Position numbers and translations under genes: made by a program | In this document: piece by piece, positions 1-9,562 of the stretch | How positions within the stretch are numbered: the first letter of the stretch is position 1 | Layout of the letters: every line of letters starts with the position of its first letter | The notes under the pieces: generated by a model | Databases searched by the model: none | Seen by the model: the letters and a program-made list of their open reading frames with translations, nothing else | Told to the model about the DNA's origin: nothing | Source: Gammaproteobacteria bacterium | Lineage (GTDB): Bacteria; Pseudomonadota; Gammaproteobacteria; SZUA-229 | NCBI GenBank assembly: GCA_015488885.1 | Contig: WFMW01000054.1 | Coordinates: 1 to 42,869, forward strand | DNA length: 42,869 nt | Direction of reading: 5' to 3'

Positions 1-216
1 CAATTCACCCGGTTTAACCGTATCGCCGGTCTTGAATTTAATGTCTGTCACCACACCACCATGAATAGCCGGCACTTCCAGTACTACCTTGTCTGTTTCC
101 AGATCAAGCAGATTTTCATCTTCGGCAATAAAATCACCCACGGCTTTATACCAGTGCGCAATCACCGCATCGGCTACTGACTCAGGTAATTCGGGTACTT
201 TGATTTCAATACTCAT
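1..216 (-). CDS. sucB: Dihydrolipoamide succinyltransferase (E2 of 2-oxoglutarate dehydrogenase), N-terminal part
   Basis: Only the first 72 codons are inside the window; the gene continues past position 1. The visible protein is a lipoyl domain beginning MSIEIKVPELPESVADAVI and containing the lipoylation motif DLETDKVVLEV, whose lysine carries the swinging lipoyl arm. E2 passes the succinyl group from E1 to CoA in the TCA cycle. It starts 10 bp after the stop of sucA, the usual sucAB operon order. A 2-oxo acid dehydrogenase E2 of another complex is possible from this fragment alone, but the sucA neighbour decides it. Confidence 0.93.
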   Translation of the reverse strand, partial: MSIEIKVPELPESVADAVIAHWYKAVGDFIAEDENLLDLETDKVVLEVPAIHGGVVTDIKFKTGDTVKPGEL

Positions 217-226
217 ATCAATATCT

Positions 227-3100
227 CTATGGTGTATCCTGTATATTCAATGCCTGATTAATTAATTCACGCTGCTGTTTTGAATGCAGACGGGCGGAGC
301 CAACGGCGGGTGCCGAGGAAGGCTCACGCCCGACATAATTAAGCTGCCAGCGTGAATCGATAAACGCCGGGATGCGCAGTTTGCAGAAATCCCAGCCGCC
401 CTGATTTTTTGGTTCTTCCTGACACCAGGTTAAATCATTGGTATTTTTATATTGTGCAAGAAATTCATCCAGCTGCTCACCGGGAAAGGGATACAGCTGT
501 TCAATACGCAATATCGCCATCGTGGTTATCCGATGAAGCCGCCGTGCTTCCAGTAATTCATAATACAACTTGCCATAACAGATAATAACACGCTCGACTT
601 TTGCCGGGTTTATGTCATCGGTTTCAGGTAACACCCACTGAAACTGACCATCGATAAAATCATCCAGCGTACTGACGCAAAGTTTATGTCGTAATAAACT
701 TTTTGGGGTCATCACAATTAAGGGTTTACGACAGTGGCGTATTATCTGGCGTCTTAATAAATGAAAAATCTGTGCCGGGGTGCTGGGCACACAAACCTGC
801 ATATTATGTACCGAACATAACTGCAAATAACGCTCCAGCCGCGCCGAGGAATGCTCCGCTCCCTGGCCTTCAAAACCGTGTGGCAATAACATTACCAGCC
901 CGCTGACCCGTCCCCATTTATGTTCGCCAGCAGAAATAAACTGGTCAATCACGACTTGGGCGCCATTAGCGAAATCACCAAACTGTGCCTCCCATAACAC
1001 CAGTGATTTTGGTTCAGTCGTAGAAAAACCATATTCAAAAGCCAGGACTGCATTTTCTGACAGCAGTGAATCAAACACCCGGAAATTACTGTCTTTTTTA
1101 CCGAGTTTTCTCAGTGGCACATAACTGGTACCATCATGCTGATCATGCAGCACCGCATGACGATGAAAAAAAGTACCACGCCCGCTATCCTGCCCGGACA
1201 GACGTACCGAAAAACCTTCATCCACCAGTGAACCATAAGCAAGATTCTCGGCAAAGCCCCAGTCTACCGGTAATGCGCCAGCCGCCATTTTTTTTCTGTC
1301 CTGAATAATTTTTTCTACTCGCGGATGCAGGGTAAAACCATCGGGAACCAGCGTCATCACCTCGGCAATACGTTGTAACGGTTTAATCCTGACACCGGTG
1401 TTAACATTATCGAGAATAGAGTCAACCATAAATGGCTGCCAGTTTACATGGGTGGATAAATCACTCTGCGCTTCAGGCAGCCTATGCGGTACCACACATT
1501 CGCCTGCTTCGAGGATTTTACGCACACTCTTTTGCATGGTGTCACACTGTTGCCGGGTCAGCACGTTTTCAGCAACCATTTTTTCCACGTACAACGTATG
1601 GGTGGTTTTTAATGCATGGATTTTTTTATACATCATGGGCTGCGTTGCCGAAGGTTCATCAGCCTCATTATGTCCATGACGGCGGTAACAGACCATATCG
1701 ATGACCACATCTTTTTTAAACGCTTTGCGATAGGCCATGGCTAGCCGGGTCACCATCACTACCGCTTCTGGATTATCACCATTGACATGAAAAATAGGCG
1801 CACCCACCATTTTTGCCACATCGGTACAATAATACGTTGAACGCGCATCGACCAGCGCGCTGGTGGTAAAACCAATTTGATTATTGACAATAATATGCAC
1901 GCTGCCATGCGTCGAATAGCCTCTTGACTGCGACATCTGAATCGTTTCCATGACCACACCCTGGCCAGAGAAGGCGGCATCACCATGAATCTGTATCGGC
2001 ACGACTTCATCACCGTGGCGATCACCACGGCGCCACTGTCTTGCCCGTACCGAGCCTTCCACCACAGGCGCGACTATTTCAAGGTGTGAAGGGTTAAATG
2101 CCAGCGCCAGATGAACCGGGCCACCGGGGGTTTCCATATTGGAGGAAAAACCCAGGTGGTATTTAACATCACCGGTTAATTCAGTAATCGCTTTGGTACC
2201 TTCAAATTCCTGAAATAATTCGGCAGGCGTTTTACCCAGAATATTCACCAGAACATTTAGTCGCCCCCGGTGTGCCATACCAATAACCAGTTCCTTAATT
2301 CCCTGTTTGCCTGAAAATTGTACCAGCTCGTCGAGCAGGGGAATTAATGATTCCCCGCCTTCCAGTGAAAATCGTTTCTGCCCGACATAACGTGTGTGTA
2401 AATATTTTTCCAGACCTTCCGCATCGGTCAACTGCTGCAGGATATTGATTTTTTCAATATCCGTCAGCGCCGCTCTGCCACGTGTTGTTTCCAGGTGTTG
2501 CTGTAACCAGCGTTTCTCCCGGGTCTCGGTAATATGCATATACTCCACGCCCACCGAACCGCAGTAGGTATCGCGAAGAATGGTATAAATGTCACTTAAT
2601 GGTAAGGTTTGTGGGCCGGCAAGTGAACCGGTATCAAAACGCAGTTCAAAATCGTTTTTACTTAAACCATGATATTCAAGCGTTAACTCGGCCACACCAT
2701 TGCTACGACGTTCATGCAGTGGATTGGTGTTGGCAATCTGGTGCCCCAGATACCGATAGGCATTGATTAACTGTAATACCTGTATCTGTTTGCGCTCGTG
2801 TTCAACACCGGTCTGGGCATTACGGCAGAGTTGATTTTTGTGTTGCGCATAACGTAAAAAATATTGCCGCATTTTTGACGGCGAAATTTCCGGCTCATCG
2901 AGACGCGCATTGTTATTACCCTGTTCAACATCCGCTGTGCCGACAGGCAGGGCAGCAAAGTAATCACGCCAGTGTTGATCCAGACGATCAGGCTGATTCA
3001 GATACAGCTCATACAGGGATTCCAGCCAGGCCGCACTTTCGCCATAGAGCGATGAACTGCCCCACAATGCCTGCATATTGCTGGTAATATTTTTTGCCAT
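227..3100 (-). CDS. sucA: 2-oxoglutarate dehydrogenase E1 component
   Basis: A thiamine-diphosphate enzyme that decarboxylates 2-oxoglutarate and loads the succinyl group onto the lipoyl arm of SucB in the cytoplasmic TCA-cycle complex. The protein has 957 residues, close to the roughly 930-950 usual for the family. It begins with the typical E1 N-terminus (ALWGSSSLYGESAAWLESLYELY) and contains the cofactor and substrate segments GMAHRGRLNVL, HGDAAFSGQGVV and RRHGHNEADEP, then the C-terminal transketolase-like half (EFNYG-type segment as LAFEYGFS, and LLPHGFEGQGAEHSSAR). The start ATG has no strong ribosome site. It is followed after 10 bp by sucB, so both are very probably one transcript. 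Confidence 0.98.
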   Translation of the reverse strand: MAKNITSNMQALWGSSSLYGESAAWLESLYELYLNQPDRLDQHWRDYFAALPVGTADVEQGNNNARLDEPEISPSKMRQYFLRYAQHKNQLCRNAQTGVEHERKQIQVLQLINAYRYLGHQIANTNPLHERRSNGVAELTLEYHGLSKNDFELRFDTGSLAGPQTLPLSDIYTILRDTYCGSVGVEYMHITETREKRWLQQHLETTRGRAALTDIEKINILQQLTDAEGLEKYLHTRYVGQKRFSLEGGESLIPLLDELVQFSGKQGIKELVIGMAHRGRLNVLVNILGKTPAELFQEFEGTKAITELTGDVKYHLGFSSNMETPGGPVHLALAFNPSHLEIVAPVVEGSVRARQWRRGDRHGDEVVPIQIHGDAAFSGQGVVMETIQMSQSRGYSTHGSVHIIVNNQIGFTTSALVDARSTYYCTDVAKMVGAPIFHVNGDNPEAVVMVTRLAMAYRKAFKKDVVIDMVCYRRHGHNEADEPSATQPMMYKKIHALKTTHTLYVEKMVAENVLTRQQCDTMQKSVRKILEAGECVVPHRLPEAQSDLSTHVNWQPFMVDSILDNVNTGVRIKPLQRIAEVMTLVPDGFTLHPRVEKIIQDRKKMAAGALPVDWGFAENLAYGSLVDEGFSVRLSGQDSGRGTFFHRHAVLHDQHDGTSYVPLRKLGKKDSNFRVFDSLLSENAVLAFEYGFSTTEPKSLVLWEAQFGDFANGAQVVIDQFISAGEHKWGRVSGLVMLLPHGFEGQGAEHSSARLERYLQLCSVHNMQVCVPSTPAQIFHLLRRQIIRHCRKPLIVMTPKSLLRHKLCVSTLDDFIDGQFQWVLPETDDINPAKVERVIICYGKLYYELLEARRLHRITTMAILRIEQLYPFPGEQLDEFLAQYKNTNDLTWCQEEPKNQGGWDFCKLRIPAFIDSRWQLNYVGREPSSAPAVGSARLHSKQQRELINQALNIQDTP

Positions 3101-3179
3101 GATTTGATCGATGGGTCCGGTTTTTTGTTATTGTCATTTATATTGATTGTAGAAGCAGTTTGTAGAAATGCCTGAATAT

Positions 3180-3596
3180 TTATAGCTTTGGCTTAAAAAC
3201 ACGTAAATCAGGATATTGCTGTAAAAAAAACCTGATCGGGGTAAATAATGGCTGTGGCAGTTGCGTCGGCAAAAACCACTGCCAACCAGCACATTTTTCC
3301 GGTTCCAGCAACTGTGGCTGCCCCGATGGAGAGCTTGCACTGACATATAAAGTAAAATAGTTCCGACCAGCATATTCAAAATATTGATTATTATAATCAG
3401 CCGTACGGCAATGCATAATTTGCAGGCCTGTTTCTTCCCTTACCTCACGTTCAGCACATTGAATAACCGTTTCACCCGCCTCAATATGTCCGCCGGGAAA
3501 TTGCCAGCAGCAATCACCGTGCTCACTCAGACGCCGACCTAATAATAAATGCCTCTGCCACCAGACCATTACGCCAACACCCAGATAATTCTGCAT
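3180..3596 (-). CDS. Nudix hydrolase (nucleotide/nucleoside diphosphate-X hydrolase)
   Basis: A 138-residue protein with a complete Nudix box starting at Gly36 (GHIEAGE, then REVREETGL at residues 50-58), matching GX5EX7REUXEEXGU. The glutamates bind the metal ions used to cleave a diphosphate bond. The FPGGHIEAGE context and short length are typical of MutT/Ap4A-like house-cleaning Nudix enzymes, but the substrate cannot be read from the sequence. It stands alone between sucA and a diguanylate cyclase on the same strand, with a 79-bp gap to sucA. Confidence 0.88.
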   Translation of the reverse strand: MQNYLGVGVMVWWQRHLLLGRRLSEHGDCCWQFPGGHIEAGETVIQCAEREVREETGLQIMHCRTADYNNQYFEYAGRNYFTLYVSASSPSGQPQLLEPEKCAGWQWFLPTQLPQPLFTPIRFFLQQYPDLRVFKPKL

Positions 3597-3640
3597 GAAT
3601 TTTATGCTATTCTTATGAATGTATTGAGAAAAAACCTCTT

Positions 3641-4633
3641 TTAAATGTTCTGCGCATCAAAATCTGTTGACACTTCAACACGATTTTTGCCTTTACGTTT
3701 GGCATGGTACATCGCAATATCAGCAGCTGCTATCATGGCATCCAGGTCAGTGCCATGCTTGAATTCTGTGATTCCTAAAGAGATGGTAACTTTTGGTAAG
3801 ACTTTATCATCCAGCTTTCCAGGATCTGCCCGGTTGACATTAAATCGCAGACGCTCGGCAATAATTCTGGCGTTTTTAATCCGGGTTTCAGGTAATAATA
3901 CCGCAAATTCTTCGCCACCAAAACGAGCGACCATATCATTAGGGCGCAAGGGTGTACGAATGGCTTTTGCCACTGTAATTAAAATTTGATCTCCCGCCAG
4001 ATGACCATAGTCATCATTGTATTTTTTAAAATCATCAATATCGATCATTATCATTGATAATGGCAATTGATCGCGCTCACTGCGTTGTCTTTCACGCTCG
4101 AAGGCATCATCCATCCAGCCACGATTATGCAGACCGGTTAGCGCATCAGTCATGGCAAAACGCTGGTATTTACGCTGCATTTCCAGGCTGTCTGCAACAA
4201 TTAGATTACTGTAGCGTACCCGCTCCGACATAATGTATAACAGGTTACGGGCGATTTCGTGCGAGACACTCACCATACGCCATAAAATATCCTGATCAAT
4301 CACCAGTAAGGTTGTTGCTTCTGACGCACTTACCTGTACCGATGAAACCCGGCTGTCAATGATGGACATTTCACCCACACACTCACCTGGTTCCACGGTT
4401 GCCAGCGGGATGTCATCATGTTCACCCAGCTGCATAACCAGCTGCCCCTGAATCAGGATATACAGAAAATAATTTTTTTCATGTCTGGATATAACCACCT
4501 GTCCAGCTGATAAATACTGGTATTGACAGCGCGACAGTAATTTCAGTAATGCGCTATCCTCCATATCAACATTTCTGAATAACTGTAGACGGGACAGCAC
4601 CTTGATATTATGCTGATCAGTCATGGTTACCAT
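3641..4633 (-). CDS. Diguanylate cyclase with N-terminal cyclic-nucleotide-binding-like domain
   Basis: A 330-residue protein. Residues about 15-125 form a cNMP-binding/Crp-like sensor domain (GQVVISRHEKNYFLYILIQG; EPGECVGEMSIID). Residues about 155-320 form a GGDEF domain with the active-site motif GGEEF at 239-243 and DALTGLHNR at its start. It should make cyclic di-GMP from two GTP. An RPND inhibitory (I-site) motif at 230-233 sits exactly five residues before GGEEF, so product feedback inhibition is expected. No membrane segment is visible, so it is probably cytosolic. The ATG at 4633 has a good AGAGGG site upstream. It is transcribed divergently from the downstream hydrolase. The ligand of the sensor domain is unknown. 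Confidence 0.92.
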   Translation of the reverse strand: MVTMTDQHNIKVLSRLQLFRNVDMEDSALLKLLSRCQYQYLSAGQVVISRHEKNYFLYILIQGQLVMQLGEHDDIPLATVEPGECVGEMSIIDSRVSSVQVSASEATTLLVIDQDILWRMVSVSHEIARNLLYIMSERVRYSNLIVADSLEMQRKYQRFAMTDALTGLHNRGWMDDAFERERQRSERDQLPLSMIMIDIDDFKKYNDDYGHLAGDQILITVAKAIRTPLRPNDMVARFGGEEFAVLLPETRIKNARIIAERLRFNVNRADPGKLDDKVLPKVTISLGITEFKHGTDLDAMIAAADIAMYHAKRKGKNRVEVSTDFDAQNI

Positions 4634-4732
4634 AAACTACCCTCTGATATTGATTGTTGCTTTTATTCTGGCTTAATATCCATATAGTATAACCATGTTT
4701 AACCATTAACGGAAAGCCCCGGATAATCAGCT

Positions 4733-5458
4733 ATGAAAAATTTGACCGGATACAGTATCCATACACTTGAGCTCGGTCCCATGGAAAATTTTATTTACCT
4801 GTTGCATGACCATGCCAGTAACACCGCTGCCGTGGTTGATCCGGCCTGGGAGGTGGATGACATTTTACAACTGGCGAAACAGAAAAACATAACCATTACC
4901 GATATTCTACTTACCCACAGCCATCACGACCATACCAATGGCCTTGAACAGATGTTAAACCAGACCGATGCCCGTGTGCATTTGCTTAAAGCCGAGAAAA
5001 AATTCTGGGGTGCGCAGTTAAGCAAACCGGTTCTGCATGATGGTGGTGACAGGCTGAAACTGGGTGAAACCGAGATTCAGTTTCTGCACACCCCCGGCCA
5101 TACACCCGGCTCGGCCTGTTTTTATCTTGGTGATGACCTTATCGCCGGTGACACCCTGTTTGTGTTTGGCTGCGGTCGCTGCGACCTGGCGGGCGGCGAC
5201 CCGGAACAGATGTTTCATTCCCTGAAAAAAATAAAAACCGAACTGCCAGCTGCCACCGTATTACACCCCGGCCACAACTACGCCCCGCAGGCACCCACAT
5301 CCAGCCTGCATAAACAGTGTGAAAACAACCCTTTTCTGCATTTCGACCGGGTGGAAGATTTTACGAAATACCGTATGCAGATACACGATAAAATTCGTGA
5401 TATCCCGTATGGCGAAGTTAGTAAAGCCGAGGCGCTCAATGCATTAAAAAATGCATAA
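4733..5458 (+). CDS. Metallo-beta-lactamase-fold hydrolase, glyoxalase II-like
   Basis: A 241-residue metallo-beta-lactamase-fold enzyme. All seven binuclear metal ligands of hydroxyacylglutathione hydrolases can be placed: H62, H64, D66 and H67 in THSHHDH, then H123 (TPGHTPGS), D140 (IAGDTLF) and H181 (HPGHNYA). Glyoxalase II cleaves S-lactoylglutathione to lactate and glutathione in methylglyoxal detoxification. The FGCGRCDLAGGDPEQMFHSL segment also resembles the related persulfide dioxygenase (ETHE1-like) group, so the exact substrate is open. It is a single-gene unit, with a 99-bp divergent region shared with the diguanylate cyclase. Confidence 0.85.
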   Translation: MKNLTGYSIHTLELGPMENFIYLLHDHASNTAAVVDPAWEVDDILQLAKQKNITITDILLTHSHHDHTNGLEQMLNQTDARVHLLKAEKKFWGAQLSKPVLHDGGDRLKLGETEIQFLHTPGHTPGSACFYLGDDLIAGDTLFVFGCGRCDLAGGDPEQMFHSLKKIKTELPAATVLHPGHNYAPQAPTSSLHKQCENNPFLHFDRVEDFTKYRMQIHDKIRDIPYGEVSKAEALNALKNA

Positions 5459-5507
5459 TTTTTTTCAGTGCTCCATCACTATGCGAGTCAATCATTATTC
5501 AGGTTCT

Positions 5508-7025
5508 CTAAGAACGTTTGTGATGAAATAACAGTAACAATGGTGCCAGAACTAGAAAACTCAGCATTATGAACCAGAATGCATCAATAAAGCCAATCAT
5601 ACTCGCCTGTCGCCCAAGCTCATGCGCAAGGAGTTGAGGTGTCAATGAATCAGCTATATTGAGGTGCTTCACTGCCAGCCACTGTTGTAATGCAGGGTTA
5701 TAGGGGTTGATATCACCGCCGAGTCGGTTCCAGTTGACCTGCGTCATACGCGTGAGCACTGTCGCCGCAATAGAAATACCAACGGCACTACCAATGGTTC
5801 GCGCCAGATTAAAAATAGCTGACCCCTGGTCAGTCGCATTTTTCGGCAGGGTTTCATAGATTAACGTTGACAGTGGCACAAAGATCATCCCCATACCAAG
5901 ACCCTGTAAAATACTCGGCCAGATAAACCAGCCAATAGACGCCTGCAGGTTGTACCAGGTCATTACCCAGGTACCGGTGGCAGCTAATATAAGACCACTT
6001 AAAACCAGGCGTGGTGCACCGACTCGGTTGATCAACCGTGATACGGCAAACATCCCTATTGCCGATGCCAGACCACGCGGCGCCATCACCAGCCCTGTGG
6101 TCTCTGCTGGAAAATTAAACAGCCGTTCGAGCATTAATGGCTGTAGTGCAATCGTGCCAAACAAACCCATACCAAATACTGCCATCATTAAAGACGCGAG
6201 TGACAGATTACGATCTTTCAGTAAATGTAACTGCAATACACTATTGCTCCGCGACCTGCTTCGCAGCACAAAACTCACCAGTCCAAGCAGACTCATAACA
6301 GCCAGTGTCAGAATCATGCCCGATTGAAACCAGTTTTCCTGATTACCCCGGTCGAGCAGTATCTGCAAACTACCTATACCCACCGCCAGCAGCAACGCAC
6401 CAACCCAGTCGAAATTTAGCCGGTGCATTACTTCTGCTTTCACGACACGTGATATCATCAGTAAATTGATAATTCCCACTGGAACATTTATATAAAAAAC
6501 CCAGCGCCAGTCAAGGTGCTGGGTAATATAACCACCCAGTGTCGGGCCAAGGATAGGGCCAAGCATAATCCCTACACCCCACAATGCCATCGCCTTACCA
6601 CGCTCCTCACCGGGAAAAGCATCTACCATAATCGACTGCGACAGAGGGATTACCGCAGCACCAAAACCGCCCTGCAATAGACGAAATGCCACCATTTCTG
6701 CCAGTGATTCTGCCTGTCCGCAAAGTGCTGATGCAAGAACAAACCCGGCAATACTGATTAGCATTAATCGACGCCGACCCAACCAGCTCGCCAGAAAACC
6801 ACTCATGGGAATAAAAATGGCTTCCATCACAATGTAGGCAGTTAATACCCAGGTGATCTGATCTGCCGTCGCGCCTAACGACCCCATCATATGCGGCAGC
6901 GCTACATTAACAATAGTCATATCAAGAATGACCATTACGGTTGCCAGCATCACCGCGACACTGAGCAACCAGCGTGGTGCATCAGCCGAAATCTGGGTGT
7001 TATTTATCGCTGACACCGTAGCCAC
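5508..7025 (-). CDS. emrB: MFS multidrug efflux transporter, DHA2/EmrB type
   Basis: A 505-residue inner-membrane protein with about 14 hydrophobic segments, the size and topology of the DHA2 drug:proton antiporters. It shows the family motifs LDMTIVNVALPHM in the first helix, GFLASWLGRRRLM (motif A), FRLLQGGFGAAVIPLSQ and LGPILGPTLGGYI (motif C, typical of exporters). It lies 18 bp after emrA and most likely forms an EmrAB tripartite pump with an outer-membrane channel not encoded here. Substrates of this family are hydrophobic drugs, uncouplers and fatty acids; the natural substrate here is unknown. Confidence 0.93.
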   Translation of the reverse strand: MATVSAINNTQISADAPRWLLSVAVMLATVMVILDMTIVNVALPHMMGSLGATADQITWVLTAYIVMEAIFIPMSGFLASWLGRRRLMLISIAGFVLASALCGQAESLAEMVAFRLLQGGFGAAVIPLSQSIMVDAFPGEERGKAMALWGVGIMLGPILGPTLGGYITQHLDWRWVFYINVPVGIINLLMISRVVKAEVMHRLNFDWVGALLLAVGIGSLQILLDRGNQENWFQSGMILTLAVMSLLGLVSFVLRSRSRSNSVLQLHLLKDRNLSLASLMMAVFGMGLFGTIALQPLMLERLFNFPAETTGLVMAPRGLASAIGMFAVSRLINRVGAPRLVLSGLILAATGTWVMTWYNLQASIGWFIWPSILQGLGMGMIFVPLSTLIYETLPKNATDQGSAIFNLARTIGSAVGISIAATVLTRMTQVNWNRLGGDINPYNPALQQWLAVKHLNIADSLTPQLLAHELGRQASMIGFIDAFWFIMLSFLVLAPLLLLFHHKRS

Positions 7026-7043
7026 CAGATGAGCAACATCACT

Positions 7044-8066
7044 CTATTTCCTGCTCAAAAGCGTCTGATCCGTGGTTTTACCGGATGCGCTGGAACCCAG
7101 CGTATCAATTTCTACGGAACAACTGGAACCAATACGTAAGGGTAAATGACTATCAGAATTGGTAACACGTATACGAACGGGAAAACGTTGCGTTACCTTC
7201 ACCCAGTTACCGGTCGCGTTTTCGGGGGGCAACAGAGAAAATGCGGCACCACTGGCCGGGCTTAATGACTCGACAATACCATGAAAGACTTTATCCGGGT
7301 ACATGTCTACATTAATACGCGCAGACTGTCCCGGCTGGATGCGTTTCAGATCAGTCTCCTTATAATTGGCATTAACCCAGAAAGTCCGGTCTTCAACCAG
7401 TGGAAATAACTGTTGCCCCGGATGAACAACATCACCTGGACGTACAGGAATTTTTCCCAGCATCCCTGATGCCGGTGCCATAATCGTCGTATAGGATAGA
7501 TTTAAACGCGCCTGGGCAAGTGCTGATTCAGCAACATTAATGCTTGCATCAGCTTCATCCTGACCACGTAAAGCACGACGGTAATCCGCTCGACCAAGCT
7601 TGAGAGCGGCTTCTGTTTCATGCAGTTTGTCACCAGCAGAATCGGCCTGATCCTGTGAGACAGACTTGCTTACAAGCAGATGGATGTCATGTTCATAATT
7701 GCGTTGGGCATTATCAAGTTGAGCCTGGCGCTGACTAATACCCGCCTTAGCCGCCTGCGCACTGGCAATAGCGGCGAGTTTCTGCTGCTGCGCAAGCGCC
7801 AGTTCAGCCTGTGCTCGCTGCACCGCAATCTGATATGGTCGATCATCAATCTGCAACAATAACTGGCCCGGATCAACATGTTGATGGTCCTTCACCAGAA
7901 CATGGGTAATGCGTCCATTAACCTGTGGCTGTATGTGCACAACATGCGCCGTAACATAAGCATCCGATGTGTCTGGATATTCAATCTGGTGGCGCCAGTA
8001 AACATACAGACCCGCTGCCGATACAGCCAGTATGGTTATCAATAATAGTGTTTTCTGCTTTGTCAT
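7044..8066 (-). CDS. emrA: HlyD/EmrA-type membrane fusion protein
   Basis: A 340-residue periplasmic adaptor. It has one N-terminal membrane anchor (residues about 4-23), a biotinyl-lipoyl-like half motif (VHIQPQVNGRITHVLVKDHQHVDPGQ), a long Ala/Gln-rich alpha-helical hairpin (about 75-190) and the second lipoyl half (TIMAPASGMLGKIPVRPGDVV), followed by a beta-barrel domain. It bridges the inner-membrane pump EmrB to an outer-membrane channel. It lies directly upstream of emrB and 117 bp downstream of gadB on the same strand, so it may be part of a longer tetR-sixA-gadCB-emrAB transcript or have its own promoter in that gap. Confidence 0.93.
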   Translation of the reverse strand: MTKQKTLLLITILAVSAAGLYVYWRHQIEYPDTSDAYVTAHVVHIQPQVNGRITHVLVKDHQHVDPGQLLLQIDDRPYQIAVQRAQAELALAQQQKLAAIASAQAAKAGISQRQAQLDNAQRNYEHDIHLLVSKSVSQDQADSAGDKLHETEAALKLGRADYRRALRGQDEADASINVAESALAQARLNLSYTTIMAPASGMLGKIPVRPGDVVHPGQQLFPLVEDRTFWVNANYKETDLKRIQPGQSARINVDMYPDKVFHGIVESLSPASGAAFSLLPPENATGNWVKVTQRFPVRIRVTNSDSHLPLRIGSSCSVEIDTLGSSASGKTTDQTLLSRK

Positions 8067-8183
8067 AACGCTTTCCTAATTCCCGCCTGTCTCATAAAGC
8101 GCCTGAAGGCCATCCAGAGAACATCTGAACAAGTCATGAATACACATCTTGAACCCAGACCTGTAAGAGGCTCCCTGACACAT

Positions 8184-9557
8184 TCAACCATGATGGAAAG
8201 CTTCCGTTGCTGCTTTTGGTTGCGCTGGAGGTGAACGATCAAGTTCATTAATGACCTTATCAATATCAGCAATCAACATATCTGCCATATCACGCGAAAA
8301 ACCTTCTCGTATCACAATACGTAATACCGCTATTTCATTTGCATCCGGCGGCATCGTGTAAGCCGGCACCTGCCAGCCACGAGCACGCAGACGTTCGGAA
8401 ATGTCGTAGACTGAATAACGTGTGGCATCTTTAAGACGAAAGGCAAAAACGGGAATCGTACTGCCATCACTGAGCAGTTCGAACGGCCCAAGTTCCGCAA
8501 CACGCGTTGACAGTTCGGTCGCGGTATCACGCAAGGTAGAAATAATGCGGGTATAACCTTCACGTCCAAGACGCAGAAAATTATAATATTGTCCAATAAT
8601 CTGATTCCCAGGACGTGAAAAGTTCAGCGTAAAGGTTGCCATGTCCCCCCCCAGATAATTGACATGAAATATCAATTCCTCAGGAAGATGACGACGATCT
8701 CGCCATATAGCCCAGCCTACGCCAGGATAAACCAGGCCATATTTGTGACCAGATGCATTAATAGAAACCACATTAGGCAAACGAAAGTCCCAGCGCAAAT
8801 CTGGATGAATAAAGGGTGCAACAAAACCACCACTCGCCGCATCAACATGCATAGGCACGTTTAAACCATGTGCAGAATTATAGTCCACCACGGCGTCATG
8901 AATGGCTTCAATCGGCTCGAACTCGCCAGTAAAGGTGGTGCCAAGGATAGCAATGACACCAATGGTGTTTTCGTCAATGCGTTGAATAACCTCTTCAGGC
9001 TGGATAACATAAGTACCTTCTGACATTGGTATATAACGTGGCTCAACCTCCCAGTAGCGACAGAATTTTTCCCATACCACCTGCACATTGGCCCCCATAA
9101 TCAAATTAGGCTTACTGCTGGGCTGACCGGCATCCTCTCTATGTTTGCGCCATCGCCACTTCATCGCCATCCCCGCAAGCATCACCGCCTCGCTGGAACC
9201 AAGCGCCGATACGCCTACCACATCATTATCTTCGGGAGCGTTGAACAAACGTGCTACCATATTGACACAGCGCGTCTCAATTTCCGCTGTTCGCGGGTAT
9301 TCATCCTTGTCAATCATGTTTTTATCAAACGTTTCGGCCATGAGTTGCTCAGCTTCGGGCTCCATCCAGGTGGTTACAAACGTGGCGAGATTAAGCCGCG
9401 CATTACCATCAAGCATCAATTCATCATGGATCAGGCGGTAAACTGTATCAGGTGGTAACTCTCCCTCAGGCAAGGTGTACCGGGGCACCGGCTCTGTCAT
9501 GGCGCGTGAACCATAGGCGGGGCTAAGCTCAATATCAGGATGAAGTTTCTTGACCAT
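8184..9557 (-). CDS. gadB: Glutamate decarboxylase (PLP-dependent)
   Basis: The enzyme converts L-glutamate and a proton to GABA and CO2, the proton-consuming half of glutamate-dependent acid resistance. The 457-residue protein (E. coli GadB has 466) shows the PLP lysine at K272 in INASGHKYGLVYPGVGW, the HVDAASGGFVAPF segment and the LGTTFTGEFEPI loop. The frame stays open 66 codons further upstream, but that extension overlaps gadC and has no gad similarity. The start at MVKKLHPDIELSPAYGSR is therefore chosen; it lies 5 bp after the gadC stop. The last residues (EAFHHG) end in a His-rich tail, as in pH-responsive GadB proteins. Confidence 0.96.
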   Translation of the reverse strand: MVKKLHPDIELSPAYGSRAMTEPVPRYTLPEGELPPDTVYRLIHDELMLDGNARLNLATFVTTWMEPEAEQLMAETFDKNMIDKDEYPRTAEIETRCVNMVARLFNAPEDNDVVGVSALGSSEAVMLAGMAMKWRWRKHREDAGQPSSKPNLIMGANVQVVWEKFCRYWEVEPRYIPMSEGTYVIQPEEVIQRIDENTIGVIAILGTTFTGEFEPIEAIHDAVVDYNSAHGLNVPMHVDAASGGFVAPFIHPDLRWDFRLPNVVSINASGHKYGLVYPGVGWAIWRDRRHLPEELIFHVNYLGGDMATFTLNFSRPGNQIIGQYYNFLRLGREGYTRIISTLRDTATELSTRVAELGPFELLSDGSTIPVFAFRLKDATRYSVYDISERLRARGWQVPAYTMPPDANEIAVLRIVIREGFSRDMADMLIADIDKVINELDRSPPAQPKAATEAFHHG

Positions 9558-9562
9558 AGTGA

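Noticed and set aside
2767-3087. Long open frames opposite sucA, glnE and other large genes
   Set aside because: They are on the other strand or in other frames of clearly coding DNA, lack ribosome sites and have no recognisable domains.
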